From NCBI GenBank assembly GCA_002780895.1, contig PEUB01000084.1, positions 1 to 32,404 of the forward strand: a DNA stretch of 32,404 nt. The letters run 5' to 3'. Positions 8,120 through 15,408 of this stretch are shown piece by piece. Every line of letters starts with the position of its first letter. The first letter of the stretch is position 1. The notes beneath the pieces were generated by a model. It had not been told where the DNA came from. It did not search any database and was given only the letters and a program-made list of their open reading frames with translations. The position numbers and the translations under genes were made by a program. The stretch is from Nitrospirae bacterium CG02_land_8_20_14_3_00_41_53. GTDB lineage: Bacteria; Nitrospirota; Thermodesulfovibrionia; Thermodesulfovibrionales; SM23-35.

Positions 8120-9871
8120 ATTAAGAATATCAATTTTGATTCTAAAGAGGACAGAGAGATTTACAGACACAGCACATCCCACATAATGGCCCATGCTGTG
8201 AAGGAACTCTTTCCTGATGCAAAACTTGCTATAGGCCCTGCTATAGATGAAGGTTTTTATTATGATTTTGATATAGACAGGGCTTTTACACCAGAAGACC
8301 TTTCTTCGATAGAAAAAAAGATGTCAGAGGTAATAAAACAGGACAATCCATTTGTGCGCAAGATTGTTTCAAAAGAAAATGCAATCGAGCTCTTTAAAAA
8401 GAAAGGTGAGGATTATAAGGTCGAACTTCTTGAAGAGATAACAGACGAAGAGGTTTCCCTGTACGAAGAAGGTGGATTTGTAGACCTGTGCAGGGGACCG
8501 CATATTGGCTCTACAGGCCAGGTTTCTGCTTTTAAACTCTTGAGTATTGCAGGTGCATACTGGCGCGGAAATGAGAAGAATAAGATGCTCCAGAGGATTT
8601 ATGGTACAGCCTTTACAGAGGAAAAGGATTTAAAAAAATATCTTGATTATCTTGAGGAGGTTAAGAAGAGGGACCACAGGAGGCTTGGTAAGGAGCTTGA
8701 CCTGTTCAGCATCGGCGAAGAAATAGGGGCTGGACTTATCATCTGGCACCCAAACGGTGCATTGATAAGAAGGGTAATAGAAGATTTCTGGCTAAATGAG
8801 CACTATAAGGCAGGTTACAAAATTCTTTATACACCGCATATAGCTAAACTCAATCTCTGGCAGAAGAGTGGACATCTCGATTTTTACAGGGAGAATATGT
8901 ATTCCCCTATGGAGATTGAAGGGATAGATTACGAGCTTAGGCCTATGAATTGTCCTTTCCATATTCATGTATATAAAACTTCACTAAGGAGTTACAAGAA
9001 CCTTCCAATAAGATATGCTGAGTTAGGAACGGTTTACAGATACGAACGTTCTGGTGTCCTGCACGGCCTTTTACGTGTCAGGGGTTTTACACAGGATGAT
9101 GCACATATATTCTGCAGAGAAGATCAGATAGAGGATGAGATATTGAGAGTCCTTGACTTTACCCTTTTCATATTGAGGATATTTGGTTTTGAGCACTATG
9201 ATGTTTACCTTTCAACGAGGCCTGAAAAATATGTTGGAAGCCTTGAGAACTGGGAAAGGTCAACCAATGCCCTTAAAAGGGCACTTGAGTTAAAAGGGCT
9301 TTCTTATGAGATAGACATAGGTGAGGGTGTTTTTTATGGTCCCAAAATAGACATTAAGGTAAAGGATTCACTTAATAGGCCATGGCAGTGCAGCACAATT
9401 CAGGTTGATTTCAATAACCCGGAAAGGTTCGATATGACTTACAAAGGAAGCGATGGTAAAGAACACAGACCAATAATGATACACAGGGCATTGATGGGCT
9501 CTTTGGAAAGGTTTTTCGGGATACTGATAGAGCATTATGCAGGGGCATTTCCTTTATGGCTTGCACCTGTGCAGGTTGAGGTTCTTACAATCGCAGAGAG
9601 ACATGCGGATTATGCGATTGCATTATCAGAAAAGTTAAGATCAGAGGGAATAAGGACTGAGTTAAATATTGATAACGAAAAGATTGGCTATAAGATCAGG
9701 AGCGCCACTGTAAGAAAGGTACCATTTTTGATTATAACAGGGGATAAAGAAGTTTCAGAAAAAAAGGTTACTGTTAGAAAACGCTCAGGCGAAAACATTG
9801 GCCCATTTACGATAGATGAGTTTATCGAAACAATAAAAAACAAGATAAGTAATAAGAGTTTGAAAATTTGA
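8120..9871 (+). CDS. thrS: Threonyl-tRNA synthetase lacking the TGS domain, ATT start
   Basis: ThrRS charges tRNA-Thr. The ORF track start (8186) cuts into the editing domain. Extending upstream gives 583 residues from an ATT at 8120, directly after an in-frame TAG and six bases past AGGAGGT. The editing domain starts almost at once: HxxxH is H17 and H21 in HSTSHIM, with LCRGPH further on. The class II core shows MNCPFH (zinc Cys), FTQDDAHIFC (motif 2, zinc His) and HRALMGSLERF (zinc His and motif 3). The anticodon domain begins near PLWLAPVQV. The family's usual N-terminal TGS domain of about 60 residues is absent, and no trace of it lies upstream. The infC gene follows after 75 bases. Confidence 0.93.
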   Translation: MKNINFDSKEDREIYRHSTSHIMAHAVKELFPDAKLAIGPAIDEGFYYDFDIDRAFTPEDLSSIEKKMSEVIKQDNPFVRKIVSKENAIELFKKKGEDYKVELLEEITDEEVSLYEEGGFVDLCRGPHIGSTGQVSAFKLLSIAGAYWRGNEKNKMLQRIYGTAFTEEKDLKKYLDYLEEVKKRDHRRLGKELDLFSIGEEIGAGLIIWHPNGALIRRVIEDFWLNEHYKAGYKILYTPHIAKLNLWQKSGHLDFYRENMYSPMEIEGIDYELRPMNCPFHIHVYKTSLRSYKNLPIRYAELGTVYRYERSGVLHGLLRVRGFTQDDAHIFCREDQIEDEILRVLDFTLFILRIFGFEHYDVYLSTRPEKYVGSLENWERSTNALKRALELKGLSYEIDIGEGVFYGPKIDIKVKDSLNRPWQCSTIQVDFNNPERFDMTYKGSDGKEHRPIMIHRALMGSLERFFGILIEHYAGAFPLWLAPVQVEVLTIAERHADYAIALSEKLRSEGIRTELNIDNEKIGYKIRSATVRKVPFLIITGDKEVSEKKVTVRKRSGENIGPFTIDEFIETIKNKISNKSLKI

Positions 9872-9873
9872 AT

Positions 9874-9902
9874 TTAGTTTTTTTTAGTTTTAATTGTATA
9901 AT
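9874..9902 (+). promoter_or_regulatory. Candidate infC promoter
   Basis: A perfect TATAAT at 9897-9902 lies in the thrS-infC gap, with a weak -35 (TTTAGT) 17 bases upstream. It would give infC a leader of about 38 bases and allow expression apart from thrS. The -35 is poor. Confidence 0.35.
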
Positions 9903-9933
9903 TTAAATTACTTTGTATAGATATTTTAGATTC

Positions 9934-9940
9934 AGGAGGT
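9934..9940 (+). promoter_or_regulatory. Shine-Dalgarno that fixes the ATA start of infC
   Basis: AGGAGGT lies six bases before ATA at 9947. This is the same block and spacing as at thrS, and both are preceded by TTC. From the in-frame TAA at 9899 to GTG at 10031 there is no ATG, GTG or TTG in this frame. Confidence 0.8.
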
Positions 9941-9946
9941 GAAAGT

Positions 9947-10441
9947 ATAAGCAAAGATATAAGGGTCAACGAACAGATAAGGGCTAAGGAGGTCAGGCTC
10001 ATAGATGTCGATGGAAAACAGCTCAGTGTTGTGCCAATAGGTGATGCATTAAGGATTGCTGGCGAGAGAGGACTTGATCTTATAGAAGTAGCATCAAATG
10101 TTATTCCACCGGTTTGCAAGATACTCGATTTCGGGAAATACAGGTACCAAATAAGCAAGAGACAGACTCAGAGAAAGACAATTGATATTAAAGAGGTTAA
10201 GATCAGGCCTCAAATAACAGAACATGACCTTGGGCTGAAGGTGAAAAATATCAGACGTTTTCTTGACGATGGTAACAAGGCAAAGGTAACGATGTTTTTT
10301 AAAGGCAGGGAGATTGTCAGACGAGAACTCGGGATGAAGGTATTCGGGAGAATAACCCAGTTACTTACCGGAAAGTTTAACCTTGAACAGGCGCCGAGGC
10401 TTGAAGGTAATCGCATAACAATGGTCATTGCACCAAAATAA
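9947..10441 (+). CDS. infC: Translation initiation factor IF-3, ATA start
   Basis: IF3 binds the 30S subunit, prevents early 50S joining and checks the initiator codon. The ORF track starts at a GTG (10031) deep within the N-terminal domain. The conserved N-terminus (SKDIRVNEQIRAKEVRLID) is encoded upstream in the same frame. The only well-placed start is ATA at 9947, six bases after AGGAGGT, giving 164 residues. In E. coli infC begins with AUU and IF3 represses its own translation through that codon. An AUA here is consistent with the same logic. The C-terminal domain ends LEGNRITMVIAPK. rpmI follows after 34 bases. Confidence 0.95.
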   Translation: MSKDIRVNEQIRAKEVRLIDVDGKQLSVVPIGDALRIAGERGLDLIEVASNVIPPVCKILDFGKYRYQISKRQTQRKTIDIKEVKIRPQITEHDLGLKVKNIRRFLDDGNKAKVTMFFKGREIVRRELGMKVFGRITQLLTGKFNLEQAPRLEGNRITMVIAPK

Positions 10442-10475
10442 ATAAGAAGTAAGAACAGTTTATTAGGAGGATAAG

Positions 10476-10673
10476 ATGCCAAAGCTTAAGACTCACAGGG
10501 GGGCGGCAAAGAGATTTAAGGTAACAGGTACAGGTAAGATAAAAAGGTGGAGTGGTTATAAGGGCCATCTTCTGACAGGTAAATCTGCAAAAAGGACGAG
10601 AAGGCTCAGAACAGCGTCTTTAGTTTCTGATAGTGAATGTGTTAATATTAAAAGACTGTTACCATATATGTAG
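10476..10673 (+). CDS. rpmI: 50S ribosomal protein bL35
   Basis: A 65-residue, very basic protein with the bL35 pattern: [21 protein letters not shown] at the start, then [15 protein letters not shown]. It starts at an ATG five bases after AGGAGG. It is a structural protein of the large ribosomal subunit, in the standard infC-rpmI-rplT order. A 92-nt gap with a repeat-based hairpin separates it from rplT. Confidence 0.97.
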   Translation: MPKLKTHRGAAKRFKVTGTGKIKRWSGYKGHLLTGKSAKRTRRLRTASLVSDSECVNIKRLLPYM

Positions 10674-10675
10674 AA

Positions 10676-10753
10676 GATACACGATGCAAGATACAGGATA
10701 CAAGATAAATAGTCCGAGAGTTATCATGAATCATGTATCATGTATCATGAATT
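10676..10753 (+). repeat. Hairpin made of opposed 7-nt repeats just before the rplT ribosome binding site
   Basis: The left arm (10676-10707) has a 7-nt period of the form GATACAx or GATxCAA. The right arm (10722-10753) is its imperfect reverse complement, built of ATCATGT/ATCATGA units. About 24 of 32 positions pair, plus two G-T wobbles, around a 14-nt loop. The right arm ends directly against the GAGGAGG Shine-Dalgarno of rplT (10754-10760), so folding could affect rplT translation. It could equally be a neutral intergenic repeat. Confidence 0.75.
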
Positions 10754-10765
10754 GAGGAGGAATAG

Positions 10766-11113
10766 ATGCCGAGGGCAAAGGGTGGATTCAAGACAAGGCG
10801 AAGAAGGAAAAAGATATTAGAGAAGGCAACGGGTTATTACGGAGCTAAAAGCCGCCTTTACAGAGTTGCTACAGAAGCTGTTGATAAGGCATTGCAATAT
10901 GCATATAAGGATCGAAAGGTAAAGAAGCGTGAATTCCGGTCTCTCTGGATTGTCAGGATAAATGCTGCTGCACGTGCACTTGGGCTGAGTTACAGCCAGT
11001 TTATGTTAAGGCTGAAAAAGGCAAACATAGCATTAAACAGGAAGGCACTTGCAGATATGGCCTACAATGATCCTTCTGCTTTCAGTCAACTCGTAGAGAA
11101 AGTGAAAAATTGA
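10766..11113 (+). CDS. rplT: 50S ribosomal protein bL20
   Basis: A 115-residue protein with the bL20 signature: [18 protein letters not shown], then [14 protein letters not shown], then [15 protein letters not shown]-like spacing and an RINAAAR motif. It binds 23S rRNA early in 50S assembly and in other bacteria represses its own operon. The start ATG is five bases after GAGGAGG, which is abutted upstream by the repeat hairpin. The pheS GTG follows the stop by eight bases. Confidence 0.97.
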   Translation: MPRAKGGFKTRRRRKKILEKATGYYGAKSRLYRVATEAVDKALQYAYKDRKVKKREFRSLWIVRINAAARALGLSYSQFMLRLKKANIALNRKALADMAYNDPSAFSQLVEKVKN

Positions 11114-11121
11114 AATAAGAA

Positions 11122-12135
11122 GTGGAGGATACCCTTTCTCTAAAAAATTCATTTCTAAAAGAATCGAAATCAGCCACATCTGTGGCTAAACTCCAGCAGC
11201 TAAGGATAAAATATTTAGGTAAAAAGGGACTTATTACATCAAAACTCAAGGCTCTTTCCACAATCTCTCCAGAGTTAAGACCAGCATACGGCAAGGTAGT
11301 TAACGAAGTTAAAGTTTATATCGAAGAAGAAATAAACAGGATAGAGTCTCTTCTTAAAAAAGAAGAACATAAAAAGCGTATCGTTTCAGAGGCTGTAGAT
11401 ATAACCCTGCCAGGGAAGTTTACACCATTTGGCAGGGAGCACCCTATCAATAAGGTACTTTCTGAAATAACAGTAATATTTGTTTCAATGGGTTTCGAGG
11501 TTGAAGAAGGCCCTGACGTTGAACTCGACTATTATAATTTTGAGGCATTAAACATGCCGAAGGACCACCCTGCGAGAGAGATGCAGGATACATTTTATAT
11601 TTCTGAAGATATTGTCCTCAGGACTCATACCTCGCCTGTTCAGATAAGGGTTATGGAAAAAAGGAAACCACCTTTAAAGATTATTGCTCCGGGTAAGGTT
11701 TACAGGTGCGATGCAGATATATCTCATACCCCGATGTTCCACCAGGTAGAGGGATTCATGGTTGATACAGATGTTGCCTTCAGCGACCTCAAAGGGCTAC
11801 TTGAATCGTTTATCCACAGTTTTTTTAGTGCTGAGACCCCTGTGAGATTCAGGCCGAGTTTTTTCCCATTTACAGAACCGAGCGCTGAGGTGGATATAGG
11901 GTGTATCTTCTGTTCTGGGAAAGGATGCAGAGTGTGTAAGAACACAGGATGGCTTGAGATATTGGGTGCGGGTATGATAAATCCAAGGGTTTTTGAAATG
12001 GTTGGATATAATCCCGAAATCTATTCGGGATTTGCCTTTGGAATGGGTATAGAGAGGATGGCTATGCTCAAATATTCGATAGATGATATAAGGCTATTCT
12101 TTGAGAACGATATGCGGTTTTTAAAGCAGTTTTAA
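11122..12135 (+). CDS. pheS: Phenylalanyl-tRNA synthetase alpha subunit
   Basis: PheS carries the catalytic class II core of the alpha2beta2 PheRS. The N-terminal coiled coil (residues 1-90, LRIKYLGKKG) precedes the core. RTHTSPVQ, GKVYRCDADISHTPMFHQVEGF (motif 2 region) and GFAFGMGIERMAML (motif 3) are visible. A CSGKGCRVC segment typical of bacterial PheS is near residue 265. The length of 337 residues is normal. The start is GTG at 11122 with only a weak upstream Shine-Dalgarno. The stop overlaps the scpA start by one base (TAATG). pheT is not adjacent; four genes intervene. Confidence 0.96.
   Translation: MEDTLSLKNSFLKESKSATSVAKLQQLRIKYLGKKGLITSKLKALSTISPELRPAYGKVVNEVKVYIEEEINRIESLLKKEEHKKRIVSEAVDITLPGKFTPFGREHPINKVLSEITVIFVSMGFEVEEGPDVELDYYNFEALNMPKDHPAREMQDTFYISEDIVLRTHTSPVQIRVMEKRKPPLKIIAPGKVYRCDADISHTPMFHQVEGFMVDTDVAFSDLKGLLESFIHSFFSAETPVRFRPSFFPFTEPSAEVDIGCIFCSGKGCRVCKNTGWLEILGAGMINPRVFEMVGYNPEIYSGFAFGMGIERMAMLKYSIDDIRLFFENDMRFLKQF
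12010..12032. repeat. Perfect 9-bp inverted repeat inside pheS
   Basis: AATCCCGAA, a 5-nt loop and TTCGGGATT form a perfect palindrome in the region encoding NPEIYSGF, just before motif 3. The encoded residues look conserved for PheS, so this may be chance, or the site may resemble an intergenic palindrome. Confidence 0.5.
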
Positions 12136-12893
12136 TGGAAGAAATTTACAACATAAAGATCCCTGTATTTGAAGGGCCTTTTGATCTCCTCTTACACCTG
12201 ATCAAAGAAAACAAGATTGACATCTATGACATACCCATTGCCTTAATTACAAGCCAGTACCTTCAATATATTGAAATGATGAAAGAACTCAATCTTGAAA
12301 TAGCAGGGGAATTTCTTATTATGGTTGCAACCCTTATCCATATCAAATCGAGGATGTTACTCCCGCCTGATGAAGAAGCACCTTCAGAGGAACAGGAAGA
12401 CCCTAGACTTGAGCTTGTTCAGAGGCTGCTCGAATATCAGACATTTAAAGAAGCAGCGCTCAGCCTCAGGAAGAGAGAAGAGGAGTGGATGAAGGTTTTT
12501 AGCAAAGAACCCATATCAGGTGAGGCAGATGAGGGAGAGCTTTACCTTTTTGACATTAATCTTTTTGATCTCCTTGAGGCATTTAAAAAGATACTTGATA
12601 AAGCTCCACCAGATGTTGGTTCTATTACAAAAGAAATCCTGACTATAAAGGACAGGATGTCTATAATAATGGAGATACTCGAAGGTCAGGAGACCGTCAG
12701 ATTTGAGGAGATTTTTAAAGTAGGAAACGACTCACAACAAGAAGTTACAACAAGGATTCAGCTAATAGTCACATTCATCGCACTTCTTGAGCTGATAAGG
12801 CTCGGCCTTGCCAATGCATATCAGGAAAGGGAATTCGGGAATATATGGGTGATAAATCCATCAAAGCAGTCAACAATTGTCAATCAAACCTGA
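12135..12893 (+). CDS. scpA: Segregation and condensation protein A
   Basis: ScpA is the kleisin that bridges the SMC heads in bacterial condensin. The N-terminus shows the family signature FEGPFDLLLHLIKENKIDIYDI, followed by ALITSQYLQY and IHIKSRMLLP. The C-terminal winged-helix ends FIALLELIRLGL. Its 252 residues are typical. The start ATG overlaps the pheS stop by one base, so it is probably translationally coupled. scpB, often next to scpA, is not in the window. Confidence 0.95.
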   Translation: MEEIYNIKIPVFEGPFDLLLHLIKENKIDIYDIPIALITSQYLQYIEMMKELNLEIAGEFLIMVATLIHIKSRMLLPPDEEAPSEEQEDPRLELVQRLLEYQTFKEAALSLRKREEEWMKVFSKEPISGEADEGELYLFDINLFDLLEAFKKILDKAPPDVGSITKEILTIKDRMSIIMEILEGQETVRFEEIFKVGNDSQQEVTTRIQLIVTFIALLELIRLGLANAYQEREFGNIWVINPSKQSTIVNQT

Positions 12894-12907
12894 AATAGAT
12901 ATAGATA

Positions 12908-13579
12908 ATGTTTAGATTTCTTAAGATATTAATTGTTTTTGCTCTCATTGCAGTCCTTCTATACATCGGTCATGGTTTTATTTTAGAAAAGGCAGGTAAG
13001 TACTTATATTACAAGGATGAGATGAAACCAGCCGATGTTATAGTCGTACTGGCAGGGGAAGAAACAGAGCGGGTTGAATATGGTGTTAAAATCTTCAAGG
13101 AAGGATGGGCAAGAAAGGACAGGATAATATTAGCTGGAGGCCCGCTTGTCTGGAAATACACATGGGCGTCTCTTATGAAAGAACAAGCGATATCCCTCGG
13201 AGTGCCAAAGAATGCCATTTTACTTGAGGATAAATCAAGAACCGCAGAAGAAGACGTAATATTTACAAAGCAGATATTAAATAAATATGGTTACAGGTCT
13301 TGTATCCTTGTCACATCTCCTTATCACAGCAGGAGAGCAACCAAGATATTCAGAAAGATTATGGGTGATAAAATAATGATAATAAGTGCGCCTGCAGAAA
13401 AAAGCTGGTTCAGTTTTGATGAATGGTGGGAGAGGAGAAGAGACAGGGCAAGGGTTTTAGATGAGTATTCCAAATTCATGTGGCTGTGGGTCTTCGGCCT
13501 TAGAGATAATTTGACCACAAATAAATTAATAGACGATTTCAGCCATTTTGATAAATATGAAGAAAGGTTTAAGAAATAG
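12908..13579 (+). CDS. DUF218 / YdcF-SanA family membrane protein
   Basis: A 223-residue protein with one N-terminal transmembrane helix at about residues 4-26, followed by a DUF218 domain: ADVIVVLAGEETERVEYG, then DRIILAGG, then LLEDKSRTAEEDV, then CILVTSPYHSRRA. Related proteins (SanA, ElyC, YdcF) act in envelope integrity. The exact reaction here is unknown. It lies 14 bases after scpA with no clear Shine-Dalgarno, and its stop abuts the purD start. Confidence 0.85.
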   Translation: MFRFLKILIVFALIAVLLYIGHGFILEKAGKYLYYKDEMKPADVIVVLAGEETERVEYGVKIFKEGWARKDRIILAGGPLVWKYTWASLMKEQAISLGVPKNAILLEDKSRTAEEDVIFTKQILNKYGYRSCILVTSPYHSRRATKIFRKIMGDKIMIISAPAEKSWFSFDEWWERRRDRARVLDEYSKFMWLWVFGLRDNLTTNKLIDDFSHFDKYEERFKK

Positions 13580-14881
13580 GTGAATGTTCTTGTAGTTGAC
13601 AGTGGAGGCCGAGGTCATGCCATAGCATGGCAGTTTAAGAATGATCCTGGGGTAAAGGAGGTGATCTGTACACCCGGGAATGCTGGCATTGCTCGGGAGA
13701 TCAGATGCGAAAATGCGAGGACAAACGAAGGGATTCTGGAACTTGCAAAGCGAGAAAAGGTTGACCTCGTCTTTATTGGTCCTGAAAGTTTTTTGACAAA
13801 CGGTATTGTTGACCTTTTTACAGAGGAGAAGATACCTGTTGTTGGCCCGACAAAGAGGGCCAGTATTCTTGAGGGAAGCAAGGCATATACAAAATTGCTG
13901 TGCAGAGAGATAGGGGTACCAGTGGCTGAGTTCGAGATATTTGATAACCCTTCGGATGCAAAGGATTATGTTGAAAATGTAAAATACCCAGTTGTTGTCA
14001 AGGCTGATGGTTTAGCACAGGGGAAAGGGTCAATCGTTTGTTCAGATAGTAAAGAAGCCTGTAAAGCTATTAATCAGTTAATGGTGGAAAAGATTTTTGG
14101 TGAGGCCGGTCAAAAGGTGGTAATTGAAAAAAGACTTTATGGAATAGAGATATCATTTTTCTTTTTTACTGATGGTGAAGCAATAGCGCCGATGCCGGTT
14201 GCCCAGGATTACAAAAGGGCCTATGATAATGATGAAGGTTTAAATACCGGAGGGATGGGTGCATACTCTCCTCACCGCCTCGAAGGAGAAAAGCTTACCA
14301 ATCTTGTTTCTGAGAAGGTTGCTATGCCTTTGATCAGAGGATTTAGAGATATGGAGGGTATTCCATATAAAGGGATACTTTATTTAGGGCTGATGCTGGT
14401 TGAAAAAACCCCTTATCTCTTAGAGGTAAATGTCCGCCTCGGTGATCCAGAGGCTGAGGTGATCCTTCCACGATTGAAGACGCCGCTGAATGATATAAGC
14501 TTTCAGATAATTAATGGAGTTCTTAGTGAAAAAAAGGTAGAATGGAGCTATGAATATTTCTGTGATGTAGTGGCTGCTGCAGGCAGGACACGACAGGTAA
14601 AGAATGGTAAAAGCAAGGGCTGGTATTCTGGTTATCCTGCACGCTATGGGAAAGGGCATCCTATTTCTGGGATTGAAAGGATTCAAGATCCTTATTGTAA
14701 AATATTTTTTGCCGGTGTGAGTAATTCAGAGAAGAAAGGCCTGGTTACAGATGGTGGCAGGGTTCTTCATGTAGTTGGCCGGGGTAAGAACTTACAAGAG
14801 GCAAGAGATGTTGCTTATAGGAGTATAGAACAAATCTATTTTGAAGGTATTCGATATAGAAAGGATATTGGTAAGGAATGA
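13580..14881 (+). CDS. purD: Phosphoribosylamine--glycine ligase
   Basis: PurD joins phosphoribosylamine and glycine with ATP in the second step of purine synthesis. It is an ATP-grasp enzyme of 433 residues. Motifs include the N-terminal NVLVVDSGGRGHA, the ATP-binding VVKADGLAQGKG, then TGGMGAYSP and EVNVRLGDPEAEVILPRL. The start is GTG at 13580, directly after the preceding stop, so expression depends on the upstream gene. No other purine gene lies nearby apart from the salvage gene hpt, 15 kb away. Confidence 0.97.
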   Translation: MNVLVVDSGGRGHAIAWQFKNDPGVKEVICTPGNAGIAREIRCENARTNEGILELAKREKVDLVFIGPESFLTNGIVDLFTEEKIPVVGPTKRASILEGSKAYTKLLCREIGVPVAEFEIFDNPSDAKDYVENVKYPVVVKADGLAQGKGSIVCSDSKEACKAINQLMVEKIFGEAGQKVVIEKRLYGIEISFFFFTDGEAIAPMPVAQDYKRAYDNDEGLNTGGMGAYSPHRLEGEKLTNLVSEKVAMPLIRGFRDMEGIPYKGILYLGLMLVEKTPYLLEVNVRLGDPEAEVILPRLKTPLNDISFQIINGVLSEKKVEWSYEYFCDVVAAAGRTRQVKNGKSKGWYSGYPARYGKGHPISGIERIQDPYCKIFFAGVSNSEKKGLVTDGGRVLHVVGRGKNLQEARDVAYRSIEQIYFEGIRYRKDIGKE

Positions 14882-14899
14882 TATGGGGTACAAGTTGCA

Positions 14900-15307
14900 A
14901 TGAGAAGAAAGAAAAGAGGTTTTATCGATACACGGAAGTGGTACAGATACCAGTTTTTTGGTAACGCTACAGTTACAGTTCCAAAAGAGAAGATCGTTGT
15001 TAATGCAACCATAGCCAACATCTCGTTTTCAGGTATTGGGTTATATTCGCCCACTCCTATAGGGAAAGGCAAGAAGGTAAGGATAAAGATCACTTTTATA
15101 AATAGGGACGGCAAAACATGCGAAGATATTACAACGGGTAAAATTGGCTGGCAGTCAAAATTTAAAAATACTTATCTTATAGGTATCCTTTTTGATGAGG
15201 AACTAAACATACTAAATCAGCCCATGCTTTTAGAGCATCTTATATGGCTTATTAATACATACAACTGGCCTCAACCCTATAAAGACAAAAGAATTTCGGT
15301 GCTATAA
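14900..15307 (+). CDS. PilZ domain protein
   Basis: A 135-residue protein that is essentially a single PilZ domain. The two c-di-GMP-binding motifs are present: RxxxR as R12-K-W-Y-R16, and NxSxxG as N40-I-S42-F-S-G45. No output domain is attached, so it probably acts as a c-di-GMP-responsive adaptor, perhaps for motility or surface attachment. The ATG lies 18 bases after purD with only a distant GGGG upstream. It is the last gene before pheT. Confidence 0.85.
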   Translation: MRRKKRGFIDTRKWYRYQFFGNATVTVPKEKIVVNATIANISFSGIGLYSPTPIGKGKKVRIKITFINRDGKTCEDITTGKIGWQSKFKNTYLIGILFDEELNILNQPMLLEHLIWLINTYNWPQPYKDKRISVL

Positions 15308-15371
15308 AAAAGCCTGTATCAACCAGCCAAGACTTGCTATCCTGCGGTTTTAAAATAGCACCTGATACTGC

Positions 15372-15401
15372 TTGTCAATCCTTGTTTAGCAAATATATAA
15401 T
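15372..15401 (+). promoter_or_regulatory. Near-consensus promoter immediately before pheT
   Basis: TTGTCA (15372-15377), an 18-base spacer, and a perfect TATAAT (15396-15401). The -10 ends only seven bases before the pheT ATG and no Shine-Dalgarno intervenes. A start of transcription at or next to the ATG would give a leaderless message. It also explains how pheT is expressed separately from pheS. Confidence 0.6.
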
Positions 15402-15408
15402 AAAGTCC

